Below, in pieces: positions 43,136 through 54,973 of a stretch of DNA of 64,000 bases. The stretch comes from Xylaria sp. FL1777 (lineage: Eukaryota > Ascomycota > Sordariomycetes > Xylariales > Xylariaceae): the NCBI GenBank assembly GCA_022578965.1, contig MU400650.1, positions 42,620 through 106,619 on the forward strand, written 5' to 3'. Positions within the stretch are counted from its first letter, which is position 1, and each line of letters begins with the position of its first letter. The notes beneath the pieces were generated by a model that saw nothing but the letters and a program-made list of their open reading frames with translations, searched no databases and had not been told where the DNA came from. The translations under genes and the position numbers were made by a program.

Positions 43136-45244
43136 TGTCAAGGTTGTCACACAGCCAATAATTACCGAAGGATCACACCTACGGCGTAGATAGGACGGGA
43201 TGATCGGATAGAAAGAATCACAAGGGTAGGGACGCATATGCAACAAGACCAACAGGCAAAAGAAGCCCTGGGCTGTATAGAAGCCTAACGGACACAAATA
43301 GGCTAGAGCATTCCGATGTTCGAAGGAAAAAGGAACCCAGGCCCTTGAGACCCCTAGAGAATTATTAGTTGAATATGACTAAGTTCCAAGCCCTCTAGTC
43401 CACGTAGCAGAGCCCTTGTCACATGTACCGGCTCTTCGAAACAGACTTTATTCCTTTCTTAAGAAGCAATCTGACGACCCCCTAGTCGTTAATCACTCCG
43501 ACTGCCTCCACGAGAGCACTGGAGTGTTCGAGGTCACAACTGTTGTCGAGTAGAATTGCAACCATCTACCTATCCCCACTCTTCCAGACTCTCTGTAGCA
43601 ACTCCCGATACTTCTTTTTAGAGATCTTCGTTCTCGCCTCCATCAAAATCTCAAAGGCTTCATAGTTCCCTATAATTATGGACGGTTCATGATAATAAGA
43701 TATTGTGACCAGATATATGAATTTTAATGCAATGCTTTTAGCTCACCTAGACTAATACAGCAAAGCTCAAAGGATATATATAACAAGGGCTGGTGTCAGG
43801 GTTTGGAACTGAGTTATTAACTCTTTATTCTGAATACAATAATCTGTTATGGCTGCAAAAGTCCATGCCTCCCACCAGGGCTGTTGCCGAGCATAGTAGC
43901 TGTCCTTAAGTCTATATACAATTAGTTCAGGACTTCCTAACCTCGAGGTCCGCCAATATGTCTCAGATTAGTAAGGGCTGAATAGCTTCACTTCTGGATA
44001 CGCAAGACAGTCTCAATAGGTCTCAATTCAGCGTAGTACGGCCCCGGTGTCTCACCGAACAATGCGTCTGGAGATAGCACAAGGTGTTCAGCACGTTCGG
44101 CAATATAAGTCCATGGCTATACAAGCCGTAGTTGTTATTCAATTCATTTTTCTCGGGCAGACATACAAATAATTGTTGGCTGCTCGCCCTAGAGGCCGCG
44201 GATAATCATAAACTTGTTTCCTTTTTTTCCGCTTTTTCGTTTTAATTTGTACCTATGTGGTCACACGAGTTCCAGTAAACTAGATTACTCTAAGGTACTT
44301 TCTAGAGGTATAATGCTGGCATCTTAAGAGAGGGCAAGGCGAATTAAAAGGAGTAAACCGACCTGTTTAATCTTACATTTAACATTTATCAGCACTTAAA
44401 ATAGCAATTAAGGCTACTGTAGTTAATACTGACCTATAACTTTTAGCTAACTGTATTTTTTACACTTATTAATTTTACTTTTCGCTGGCAAATAAGGCCT
44501 TATGAAACTGTCCTGTAATCACATTGTCGAAAAAGTCTAGTATATAAGAAAGAAGCTGCAGAGAGAGACAACAAGGAGTGGCAGGATCTAGCGTAAAAAC
44601 TAAAAGTAATTTAGATATGTCCAATCCCCCCTGGAATTGACATTGCTCGGCGAAGATTCTTCACAATAACGGAGAATAGCCCTGATCATCTCAGGCAGCA
44701 GGCTTCCTCCCAATGACAGTGTGTCGTGCGAATGCCAAGCAAACTACGGCCCTAGTTTCATTGTTGACTCCTGGCAGGTCTTTCTTCAGATTGTTCGCAA
44801 GATCAACGTTAAAGGTCTTGCGGCTGATATGTCTCTATGAATCAACAAGGCACACTCGTGCATCGCGAGCGTCTGGTGCGGTGCGGCGTTCTTGATGTCA
44901 CCCTCAACTTCTTCCTAGCCTGCATTACTGAAGAGACTTCCGAGTGTGGGCACTCAAGTCGGTCGGAGTCTGGAGTCGAGGTCCTAGTACTCATGGTAGA
45001 ACTTGATGTCGCCTCGCTTTTGTTCTCGGGGCTGGTCTTCTCGACCCGGTCGGAGGTCATCAGTCTCGCTACAGCTACGAGGCTGAGGAGTACCGTATTA
45101 CCCAGAGCAGAGTAATTCTTGATGAGAAGCCGGCCGCGATGGTAACCCGATAGCTAGCAACATGATACAGGCTAGGAGAGGAGATCATTGACATCAGAGT
45201 TGGCTGGATCACTCATGAGGCCAAACTGAGCTCAATTGTGCCAG
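43136..45244. other. Gene-poor, probably decayed DNA
   Basis: AT-rich and without supportable genes. A 72-codon minus-strand frame at 45060-44842 is Ser/Thr/Arg-rich and directly follows a short hydrophobic stretch, but I cannot assign it. Confidence 0.4.
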
Positions 45245-45375
45245 TCGTGCGGAATCATCCCCTGAATGTCAAACATATTTGTCCCGGAAGTGAATGGATA
45301 GCCTACGCAGTCACATAGCGTGTGTTGGTCAACTGGTCCTTAGCCGCCCAACATGTAGTTAGGAGGGATAGCTTG
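45245..45375 (-). repeat. Diverged copy B of the ~120-bp dispersed sequence
   Basis: Homologous to 20541-20660 (shared GTCCCGG, TGGATA, CATAG and TGTCAAA blocks in the same order). The minus-strand reading starts ATGTTGGGCGGC, has a stop after four codons, then continues in frame with CDCVGYPFTSGTNMFDI to HDWHN. Confidence 0.5.
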
Positions 45376-45952
45376 AATATATATAGACGAAGCTATTTTT
45401 TATCTTGGGCACGTATGTACATATACATCTAAGTACCTATATTTTGCGCACAAATACCTACTAACCTAATCCGTACTAGGTACTTAATTAAGTACTCAGT
45501 AAATAGACTAGGTACCTACGTAGCTGCAAGCCACGTACCCAGCCACGTGGCTCACCAGGCTAGGCTGTACTTGGTTCTTAATTTTTTCATCATTCACATG
45601 CCTCGCCTCAACACAATACCACACTCACCCTGCCGCGATATTGAATCGCCCAAGCCTTTATCTAATCCATTGCACAGTCGTACAGTTTGACCAGGCTCCA
45701 CGGCATTGGTGCTTAGCTACGTATAATACTCGTCATATGCAACCACTTCGTCAACTTCCCTCCAGGTCATATATAAGCCACATAAACAGACGCCGTCTTT
45801 CACGCATAGCTCGAGCTTGTGGACGCGATTGGAAAGCCAGCATTGAACCCAAGGAAACACTATGACGGAGGGTCGATTGCTCTACAGCAACTGACTACCA
45901 TGAGAGCTTTACGACTATGCGGGTGAGATGAACATGCTTGAACACGGGCCAT
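45376..45952. other. Intergenic region with TACCTA motifs
   Basis: 45410-45540 is rich in TACCTA/TAGGTAC elements. The right part should be the promoter of the exonuclease gene. No gene supported. Confidence 0.45.
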
Positions 45953-47314
45953 ATGAGCAACTACCCATGTGTTAACTGTTATAGAGTCTTGTCCAACCCC
46001 CGCAGCCTCCCCCGCAGCCTCGGTCTCCGTACGACTCTGCATAGGACTCTCTATGCGAACCATCGGCCGGGCCCTGCTCTCTCCCGCCCTGCTCCGAGCT
46101 GCAGCCTCGAGCCACCACGTATATTACATCAGAATGGCAACACGGCGGTAACCGTGACTACGGCGCACCACCGTCGTTTCGCCTCCAAATGGGGGCCCAA
46201 AGGCAAACAACCGCAGAAGAAACCCGCTCACCCCTACAAATGGGCCTCACCGCCAGTATCCAACGAGGTGTACAGCCTCCTTGAGTCCCAAATCCTCGAC
46301 AGCACCCTTTTTGCGTCCGAACGCTTCCCTGCGATGCCGGCAATTCTCGATTCCGATCCCAAGAGACGCATCGCCAAAGCACACATCGCCAAGACGCTCA
46401 ATCCGCACAACTCCGAAAACGAAACGCCGCCCGACGACGATGACGAGTCTCCTCCCCGCACGACGTATGACGCACTCGCCATCGACTGCGAGATGGTAGC
46501 GATGGCAGGTGGGGAGCAGGGCCTTGTGAACATCGCAGTCGTAGACTTCTTCACCGGCAAGGTCGTGCTGCGTAGCCTCGTGCGGCCGGGGGGCCCCGTC
46601 ACCGACTGGCGCAAGGGTGTCACGCGCCTCAACAAGGCAATGCTGAATGAGGCCGCCAAGAAAGGTAAGGTGATCGGGGGGTGGGAGAAGGTCCGTCAGA
46701 GGATCTTCAGCGTGTCGAACAGCAAGACCATTTTCATCGGGCACGCGCTGGCCAACGATCTCCGCGTCCTGCGCATTGCGACCGACCGTGTCGTCGACTC
46801 CATGATGATGATGTCGCGCGCCGTGTACGGGGACATGGCGAAGTTCCCGCGCAACTGGGGCCTGAAGACCGCGTGTGATGAGCTGTTAGGCGTGACCGTG
46901 CAGAAGACGAGCGGCCCACACAATCCCCTCGAGGATGCCTTGGCGACACGAGAGATCGTGCTCCTGAGCGTGCTGAATCCGCACAAGTTGACAGAGTGGG
47001 GAGCGCACGCGCGTGCGGGCCTGGCGCACATAGCGCAGAAGGAGCGCGACAAGGCGGACAAGAAGAAGGAGAAACATTTAGCGAGGCTCGAGCGGAAGAA
47101 ACAGAAGAAAGCCGAAAACGCGAGGAAGAGTCCTCAGCAACGTGCGGAAGAGGCCACCGAGAGACAGAAGAAGATAGCGGAGAGACAGCGGAAAAAAGCG
47201 GCAGAACGGGAAGCAAGGATTCAGAAGAGGAGACTTGCGAAAATTTATTCCAAGGTGAAACGCCAGTTAAAGAAGGAGCGAGAGTACCCGCCACCTATGG
47301 ATATCATGACATGA
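45953..47314 (+). CDS. Rex-type DEDD 3'-5' RNA exonuclease
   Basis: Single-exon protein of 453 aa from the ATG at 45953. The exonuclease domain (about residues 174-335) has the first motif AIDCEMV (Asp178, Glu180), FIGHALANDLRVL as the second, and HNPLEDALATREI as the third, the DEDDh set of the Rex4/Rex3/ISG20 group, which trims the 3' ends of rRNA, snRNA or other small RNAs. The C-terminal ~110 residues form a long Lys/Glu/Arg-rich helix (probable coiled coil), common in fungal members. The N-terminus is Arg/Ser/Pro-rich with few acids (LGLRTTLHRTLY), so mitochondrial import is possible. Which Rex subtype cannot be decided by eye. Confidence 0.85.
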   Translation: MSNYPCVNCYRVLSNPRSLPRSLGLRTTLHRTLYANHRPGPALSRPAPSCSLEPPRILHQNGNTAVTVTTAHHRRFASKWGPKGKQPQKKPAHPYKWASPPVSNEVYSLLESQILDSTLFASERFPAMPAILDSDPKRRIAKAHIAKTLNPHNSENETPPDDDDESPPRTTYDALAIDCEMVAMAGGEQGLVNIAVVDFFTGKVVLRSLVRPGGPVTDWRKGVTRLNKAMLNEAAKKGKVIGGWEKVRQRIFSVSNSKTIFIGHALANDLRVLRIATDRVVDSMMMMSRAVYGDMAKFPRNWGLKTACDELLGVTVQKTSGPHNPLEDALATREIVLLSVLNPHKLTEWGAHARAGLAHIAQKERDKADKKKEKHLARLERKKQKKAENARKSPQQRAEEATERQKKIAERQRKKAAEREARIQKRRLAKIYSKVKRQLKKEREYPPPMDIMT

Positions 47315-47888
47315 GTATGCTGAGTGTAAGTAGAGCTGGATCCCATGTACCAATAGAAAAAAAAAGGCCGGCCAACTGGGAATCCCGTCCCCTTTCACTG
47401 AGTTATCGCCCAGGCGTACGTCTGTCTCATAAGTTGCTTCCACAGAGTACCTAATGAGACGCGAAGACAACGAATCAGTAGCCCAGGCCTAGGATCAGCG
47501 ATAAAGGTGTAAAGGGTGTACGTTAAATAAAGCAGCATCTTTCTCAGCCGCTCCGGATTCTTTCAAAACAGTTCTTAAGGTAGGTTGAGAGCGCCGAGGC
47601 CAAAACGGAGCACTAGGCGGCTACCTGCATAAGGTAACGACCGCTGTGGCGCGGAGAGCCACTGTTTTAGTCAGGAGAGACGCCTGCACTGCTGTCGGTG
47701 ATTTTGATACTCAGAGCGGGCAGATATCTTGGGGCAAATGGTGAAAAAGGTTCGAGTTTCTCGAGAAATTGGTGTGCTGTTGCTGCCCCCTTTCTTACCT
47801 CACCACGAACATAGTTGTTATTATAGTTTATTATTCGATTCAATGCTTCCTGACGTAATCGTAGGAACCTGATTCCTGCTCAGTACAA

Positions 47889-49121
47889 TTACACCTCAAA
47901 CTTTGTAAAATCTCCATTAACAAAGTTCTTAATTTGTTCCCTGACAAGTGCTTTCATGGTCACTACAGTCTTCGTGGAAAAATAACCCACATGAGGCGAG
48001 AAGGTCAGGTTCAGATTCTTAGTGTTTCCGGCTAGAAATGCGCTGTCTTCTTCCGCGCTGGCTGGCTCTTGGTCGAAAACGTCCGTGGCGGCGCCCGAGA
48101 TGCGCTGTTCGCGCAATGCTTTTATGACCTCTCTAGTGTTTACGACATTCCCCCTCGAAACATTGACGATGATCATCTCGGGTCTCATCGCACTAAGCTC
48201 GGCGGTATTGATCATATTCCTCGTGTCCCCGTTAGACGTGCAAGAGACGAAAAGCACAGTGGCCGTCCGGATCACTTCGTCGAAAGGAGTCCGCTCCATC
48301 ATTTCCTCAACTGTATTCCTTGTAGGGACATCCCCTTTTCTCTCGGCTATTAGCACCTTCATACCCAGACCTTTACAGAAAGCCCCGAGACGTTTGCCTA
48401 GCGTAAAGAATCAGCACTCCGCAACGCATGGAACAATTTCAAGCTACTAACCAATATGACCGTGACCAATAATCCCTACGATCTCTTCCTCGATGGAACA
48501 CGGGGGGTGTTCGTTTGCCGTTTGCATTTTAAATGCAATGCTGCGTTGGCGTTTCCACGAGTTCTCGCCATGTTCATCTACAGTCCGAATATCATTATGA
48601 AGCAGGACCGTCTTGCGCCTCGCGGCGAAGTACTAGGTAGTTCAAGTTAGCGGTCATTCAGCATTGTTGGTTGGTTTACTGACGAGACTTAGTGCGTGTT
48701 CGGCGACTGCCGGAGACGTTGATCCAGCGCATTTTGCCACCCTGATGCCTCGACGCTTGCACTCATCCAGATCGATATGATTAGTCCCAGCGGTTGGCGT
48801 GATTACGCATTTCCTCGATAGTCAGTCAGTAGAGTCGCGCAGTTGATTTGTATCAGTCTGATGAGTGGGTATGAACACATACAAATACGGTGCCTCGCCT
48901 AAGCTTTCAGCTGTAATGAAAGCTTGTGTCGCGATGACAATGCTAGCGCATTGTATCCGGCAACATATCTCGTCCGCCTTCGAGATACAATGGTATGAGA
49001 TAATCTCGTGGGACCGCGGATTTGTGTCAATATGATCTACAATTAGGTGCACTTCCTCAAGCACGACAATCACTTCGTGCGTCAGTGAGGGGAGGTGCTT
49101 GGGTGCTCTAAGTGCATCCAT
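47889..49121 (-). CDS. NAD-dependent D-2-hydroxyacid dehydrogenase
   Basis: Four exons: 49121-48883, 48813-48684, 48632-48452 and 48397-47889, with introns of 69, 51 and 54 bp, giving 352 aa. The junctions restore APYLKCVITP, HALSLYFAARRK and GHGHIGKRLG. The Rossmann motif is GIIGHGHIG. The catalytic triad of the family is complete: Arg in NVSRGNVV, Glu in DVFDQEPAS and His in FSPHVGYFS. These enzymes reduce 2-keto acids to D-2-hydroxy acids in the cytosol; glyoxylate, hydroxypyruvate and phenylpyruvate are typical substrates. The second intron uses a GTCAGT donor. The N-terminal catalytic lobe (first ~80 residues) is less conserved. Confidence 0.88.
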
Positions 49122-51191
49122 TGTTGCCGTGCTGGGATCAGTCCGGAATGCAGAGGTGGATGGGGACAGCGAATATTTATTTTTCACAGAGTTAGATTAC
49201 TTGACGACGAGTTTATGAAGGCTGGGGACAACTGAGGACCTATATCTCGGCTCTCTAATTTTCTTTAATTGATATTAAGGAGGTAACCACAGTATGGCAT
49301 GTCACGATGACGCATTTCGGGTACTGAACTTTTTGTTGGTTGAGAATCCTAGTTTTAACAAAATAGTAAGCACTATAAACAAAAGCAAGAAACTGTGAGA
49401 TATATTGGCGTAACCGGAGCCCCTCGGCACCGAATATATGTACGGAAGCCCGGATACTCTAGTTTGAAGTAGGGCGGACCTTGTGGGTTATTAGCATAAC
49501 GGCACACGGGTTGACCGGTATTACAAAAACATCATATGGTCCCTACTCACTAGTGAGAGGGATGTGGCCTTAAAAAGCTGGCCCAGCATAGCACTTGGGG
49601 GTATAAGTCCACAGATATGATGAGCTAATTTGAATTACATAGGAGCAGCGACGCATGGAAGCTTGACAAGGCCCTATGTTGGAATGGCCTAGAAGTCGTT
49701 GACAGAAGAGAGACTTAGGGCTATAACGATCGGTTTCTTTTCTTTTCGTGAGTGAATCCATCTTCCTTCGGAGCAAAATTTATCATCTAGCCATCGCGGC
49801 GTGTGATTGGGGTGATGGAGGACGAACTGACGAGGGTACTACAGAGATCGATGACCGTGCTCTACATCAATAGTCCGGATGTGAGTCTGGGACAAAAGTC
49901 TCACCGGGTTGCACTACAGCAGCATAATTGGTCAATTCATCTAGGATTAAGGGACGTGTAGAGGATACTAACTAGTGCAGTGCCGATCGCTGAAAGGGCC
50001 GATGAACATTAGAATACCATGTTAACCTCTCTCGAACCACTGCAGGCGTAAGACGCTCTTTGATAATTCCAAGCTCGAACGTCTCCGTCTCCGTCTCCGT
50101 CTCCGTCTCCGTTTTCGTTTTGAATATAGATCTCATAGAAGATAAAGTCTGTATAATATGCTCTATGTTAGACTTCTTACGACTTGTTATCATGATCTTA
50201 GTAGCTAGCATTGGACCCGATGCTTTCTCTTGAAATGCATTTCGTTCCTTTTCTTATTTCTTGGCGATAAGCTGATACAGTGCAAACTTCAACATATTTG
50301 CCAAATGTTGTTAGCTATCATTGGCAAAAAATAAAATACTTACTCAGTAGACTAATTGATTGTCGCAGCACCCGGGATGCCGTGCAACCAGAGAAGGCCA
50401 CCGTTATCGTTCGCCTAGCGCTTAAAGGTGTTGTTCTCAAATCTCCATTAACAGCTACCAGGCTCGTGGCTTGCCCTCGAAGTTAGGTGGGCTCGCTCCG
50501 GATTGCTCGTCATGAATCATCGTAGTAGCGCCTCTCTCTTCTCTCTCAAGAAGCGGTCATCTGTATTCATCGTTATTGCTGATAGCGAATAGGATCAGTA
50601 GTCGAAATACGGATATTGATGTTATATCTAAGTATGAAAGATGGGGAGGAATTGATTTTGAACCACTGTGAGGACAACATATAAGCCAAGTGTAAGTACT
50701 TCTACGTACCTAGGTAGGTATGTATGCATGTTCGTTATGTGTGTCAGGTAGGGTGGAGTGGGTACTTAAGGATACTTAGGTATCGTAGGTACTTATCTGA
50801 ACCTATAAGGTCACACTCATTGCAGCATGGCCCAACACTTGCATCGAAGCTGACGAAAATATTTCGCTAAGCTACATACCTAAAACATTTCAACAATAGA
50901 AGTACCTCTTATGTAGGCGTATTTCCGGTATTGTGTAAAGGTGACTCGTACATGACAGGTACCTAAGTAGGTATAAACGCCCAGCCCCTACCCCTGAAAA
51001 AGAAAACAACAAAAATGCCCCATGCTGACAATGAAATCATCGCCGATGAATACGCCACGGGCACTTTGACGTCGGCAAACCAATTATGCGATAGACATTT
51101 TCTCGTGGCGATAACCGATGCAAGTACTGTACATGGCACTGATAGCAGCTACGATATAACAGCTTCATGGATTACATTCATTCCCGCAGCT
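49122..51191. other. Gene-poor spacer
   Basis: No gene supported. There is a hexanucleotide repeat at 50081-50112 and a TAGGTAGGTATG cluster at 50708-50770. Sequence 51000-51190 is 3' flank of the PHD gene, with antisense open frames only. Confidence 0.45.
50081..50112. repeat. Hexanucleotide repeat (CGTCTC)n
   Basis: About five tandem copies of CGTCTC within otherwise non-coding DNA. Confidence 0.85.
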
Positions 51192-52746
51192 TCACACAGC
51201 CATACCATTTTCCATTACTTTTCGCCCTTTACTGTCGTAGCTAGTGACGCTGAACGCTTCGAAGTCATTCTTGTCTTGAAGATCTTCCTCGTTCATATCC
51301 AGACCAGCGAGGACACCCTGTCCAACTTTCGGCCAGGCCGGAGGGATCGATTCAACTGATGATTCACGCTCTGCCTGGCCCTGAGCCTCGGCAGAGCCTT
51401 TTCTCTTCGCGCTTGATTTCCCACCCGCGTCGGAGGCCTTTGTGTCTGGCGTCGAAACCCTGCTCTTAAAATTCACCGGACCGCTAGAATTTGCGTCTGC
51501 TCGCGGGAGTGCTCCGGTTGCTATTGACCCTGCCGATAATCCTTGCATACCCCGTTTGGTAGACGTCCCTGACTCCTGGGCAGGGAAGATGGGGAGATCC
51601 GGATGTAACTCTGTGCTGTACATTATGATGTTGACCAGCTGAGCATGAGGGATGTCGGTGAGATACCTCCGCCTCTAAAACAACGATTAGAACAATATAG
51701 TTTTATCATGTACCTAATGCTGGGATATAACTAACCTGATCTACGCTCTTTGACGCCCAGCTAACGCCCTTATACTCCGCCAGCGTCTTCTTCTTAGCTA
51801 AAGCTTTCTCACGCTTCGACAGACAACGGCCGCAAAACCATGAACGAGACTCGTCACTAACGAAGTCGTCGTCGATGTATGGATCGTGACACATCTGGTG
51901 CCAGCAGAAATTGCAGCCGTCGCAGAAAACAATCTGGTTCATACTTGGGCTGAGTCCTCTCGTGCATACTTTGCAAAGAGCTTGTTCTGCAGTACGCTTC
52001 CCGTAGTGCTTTCGCTTCTGGGAGCCTGTTGAATCGACCGGGTTGAATTGTGCCGGTTTTTGCACTTGGCGGCCGGACTTTGTCATCGTAGCCGCCTTCT
52101 GCGCTTTTGCGGCTGCATCGGTATCGCTGTCAGATAGCTCCGTCAGGCTTGACGATGTGTCTAAGCTGTCCTTGCCCCGCTTGCGCTTCGTACCCCGTGC
52201 TGCCTTCCCTTTTTGCTTAGATGGAACCGACTTCGAAGCAGTTGGCTTTGGGACAGGCTTTGGGAGGATAGTCTTTGCGATGGCAGGCTTCGCTGTTCCC
52301 GTGGTGGGCATGGACGTTACTGGTTCCCGGAGCTGAAATGAACTGTTCACGAAACTAGGCTGTTTTGGTTTAGGAGTCGGCATAGGCATAGGCATAGGCA
52401 TGGTCAATGAAGTGTTCATATTCATAACGAGACGTCTTCTAGCGTCTTCAAAGGTAGACTTCTCGATGCCTCTTGCCATGGACGACGCCGACGAAAGAGC
52501 CGCCGACAAACTCCCAGGCTTGCTAGTTATACGAGACAGGATCATTTGGGTGGCAGCAGAGAATTGTGGTACATAAGGCCGATGTCCAGTGGAACTTGTT
52601 GAGCTCAGGGCAAGACTCGCGGCCGGACTGGGAGCGGACACGGTAGGCAAGTCGGCTGTAGGAGGAGCTGCCGTATCTGTGGCGGGTGCACCTCCTTCGC
52701 TTCCCCCACTTGCGCTTGGGTTTTGGTCCTCTTGTTTACCCTCCAT
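51192..52746 (-). CDS. PHD-finger protein (chromatin-associated)
   Basis: Two exons: 52746-51736 and 51674-51192, intron 61 bp (GTTAGT...TTTAG), giving 497 aa. A C4HC3 PHD finger lies near residues 263-312: CKVC, FCDGC, WHQMC and WFCGRC. PHD fingers read histone H3 tails, so a chromatin role in the nucleus is likely. The N-terminal ~250 residues are Ser/Pro/Ala-rich with a MPMPMP dipeptide run encoded by a small repeat (52376-52400) and a basic KRKRGK nuclear-localisation-type patch. The second exon opens with RRRYLTDIPHAQLVNIIMY, which looks conserved. The start is the first ATG of the frame. Confidence 0.85.
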
Positions 52747-54973
52747 TTTTGGGTTGAAGGAGTTGGCAAGGGATGTATCTGGTTGGCGTATATGACTATA
52801 GACTGATTGGTCGAAGCTGCGGATGGCAGTGAACCTGGGGCAAGTCACCACGTAGCCAGCGCCAAACCACCGCCCTGGTTTTCTCCGAACTCACAAGAGG
52901 GCAATGGTAAAAACCCGGATGTGCAATGGGTTACTGAGGCATCAAGATATAGATAATCAAGTTGATTGAATCGGCGGAAGGTGGATGGGAGGAAAGTGAA
53001 GGTGGAGGTGGTACACGTGACTTCCACGTGACATTATAATGGAATTTATAATACCTGCGATAATAGCGCGAGGTTGCTGAGGTGAGTGACACTTGACTTA
53101 TATGGCCATTGTGAAAAGGATCTCTCTGGGACTACTAACATATAGAGTAAACGCATAATGATTAAAACAATTGGCTATTTTTTATGGTGTTGGCACGCCA
53201 ATTTGTCACAACAAGCCCAAGACTTGTTATATCAGGGTACTTCGAGATAGAAAGTGCCTATAGCATGGATAATCCTCTTTGAAGGCTCAAGGTCATATTC
53301 AGGTTGCTATGGTATATTTGTCATTGGTGACAAGACATTGTTCATAATAACTCCATTCATAATGTCTTTTATTATGTGGTGTACAAAGTACAGATATCAT
53401 CTTAGTATACCAAGGTACTATGTACCTATAGGTAGGTACTTACCCAAGAAATATATAGAGAACCAATCAGGGTGGAGAAAAGTAAATACAGTGCAGACTG
53501 CCCCCTTTAATACCGTGCTAACGGACTACACGAAGAAAAAGAAGAAAACCCACACGAACCACTAGTACGATAACCTGTCTAGATCATGCATCTGCCAACG
53601 TTATTACAACGTCAAATGACGACACCAAAATAATGGAGAGCAGAGGGCAACGGTGATGGAGTTGAAGGCGCCTAGAGCCGGCACTTCACAGTATCGCTAC
53701 CGAACTCCTGCGACCCGATTCTTCAGCGCGAACTGCGGAGAATAAGATGACAGCCACCATGACGCTCCGCTTCTCACATGCTCGATTGTCAGCAACGATG
53801 CCTTCAATCCGGGCTTAAGTCTTAATGGGGACAAGAACGCTTCGATCTACGATGATGAGCAGATCACGGAGTTGATTACACCGACCGACGATTTTTCCTC
53901 GTCGCCGAGGGGCCGGCTTGGCTGTTGCTTCGGAAGATGAGGAGAGCTTCCTAAGCCGCCTTGAAAACCTAGGTGAGGCTGAAGGTTGTAGCAGCAATAC
54001 TAGTATTAGTGATAGCGACGAAATTCGCTTGCCCATCTCGCCATCACTGATTAGTACTAATGTGTGTAAATAACATTTTCGATGAGGGAATACCGAAGGC
54101 CACCGACGAAGTGGCATAGAACATAGATAGTATAAAGGCAGGCGGTTAAAGCGAAAATGTAACTGCTTGATACAGTCTGACGAATGATATAGCGATGAAT
54201 AAAACTTAAAGGACAGGTAAGTCTGTTAGGACGTCACTTCTCGACAGTCAACAGCATCGAGATTGTTTCGTGTTTTTCTCTTCCCCTCACTTGTTATTCC
54301 TAAATCTCCTGTCTCTTTTCATTTCTTGCCCCCTGTTTTTGTTGATTTCAAAAACATTTCTAAGCATTTTAGAAGCAATAATGTGATAAAAGAAGCATTG
54401 TCTCAATATCATCTTCAGTTAAGTAACGGTAGCCAATACTTGAGACTGATACATATCTTATCTTTGAGGATTATTCAACAGTCATTCCAAGGACCCCTAT
54501 TAAAATAGATCGTGTGTCAACTCGATCTCTCCAAACACAATTACATCCTAGCCACCTGTCCCTCCTTATACGCCGATACCCATTATAGTCATTCCAGCTA
54601 TTTGAATGTACACTCCATGGTATAAACAGAATTCCGGCTTTGCCCCATGTATATACCGCTGCCTCGTTCTGTGAGGCGGCCTCTTTCTTAGCCGACTCGA
54701 CCATTTGTCCTCTTTGAGACTGACTCCCAAGCCCATGCCAGTAGGGACGTGTCCCCGTCTGATGTTGGGCCTATATATCAGTAAGCCTTCAACCGGACAT
54801 CTCATACCAAGAACTACAGGCTTAGCTTACCGAGCCACTTGATAAAAACCGTTTCTCCCTCCGATTACCCCTTGCACTTAGTGCATATATATCATTACTA
54901 CTGAAGTCTTCCCAAACCATTGAAAGGAACTTGCACAAAACTGCGAGACGCCTATCGACAAGACACAAGCGCG
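52747..54973. other. Gene-poor spacer
   Basis: 53700-54080 is GC-richer with coding-like pieces in several frames on the plus strand (for example ASIYDDEQITELITPTDD near 53835), perhaps a relic. No intact gene. 52850-53030 should be the promoter of the PHD gene. Confidence 0.4.

Noticed and set aside
46234..47294. Several minus-strand frames opposite the exonuclease gene
   Set aside because: Shadows of a GC-rich coding region; no family motif.
51015..51359. 114-codon plus-strand frame
   Set aside because: Partly antisense to the second exon of the PHD-finger gene; no independent support.
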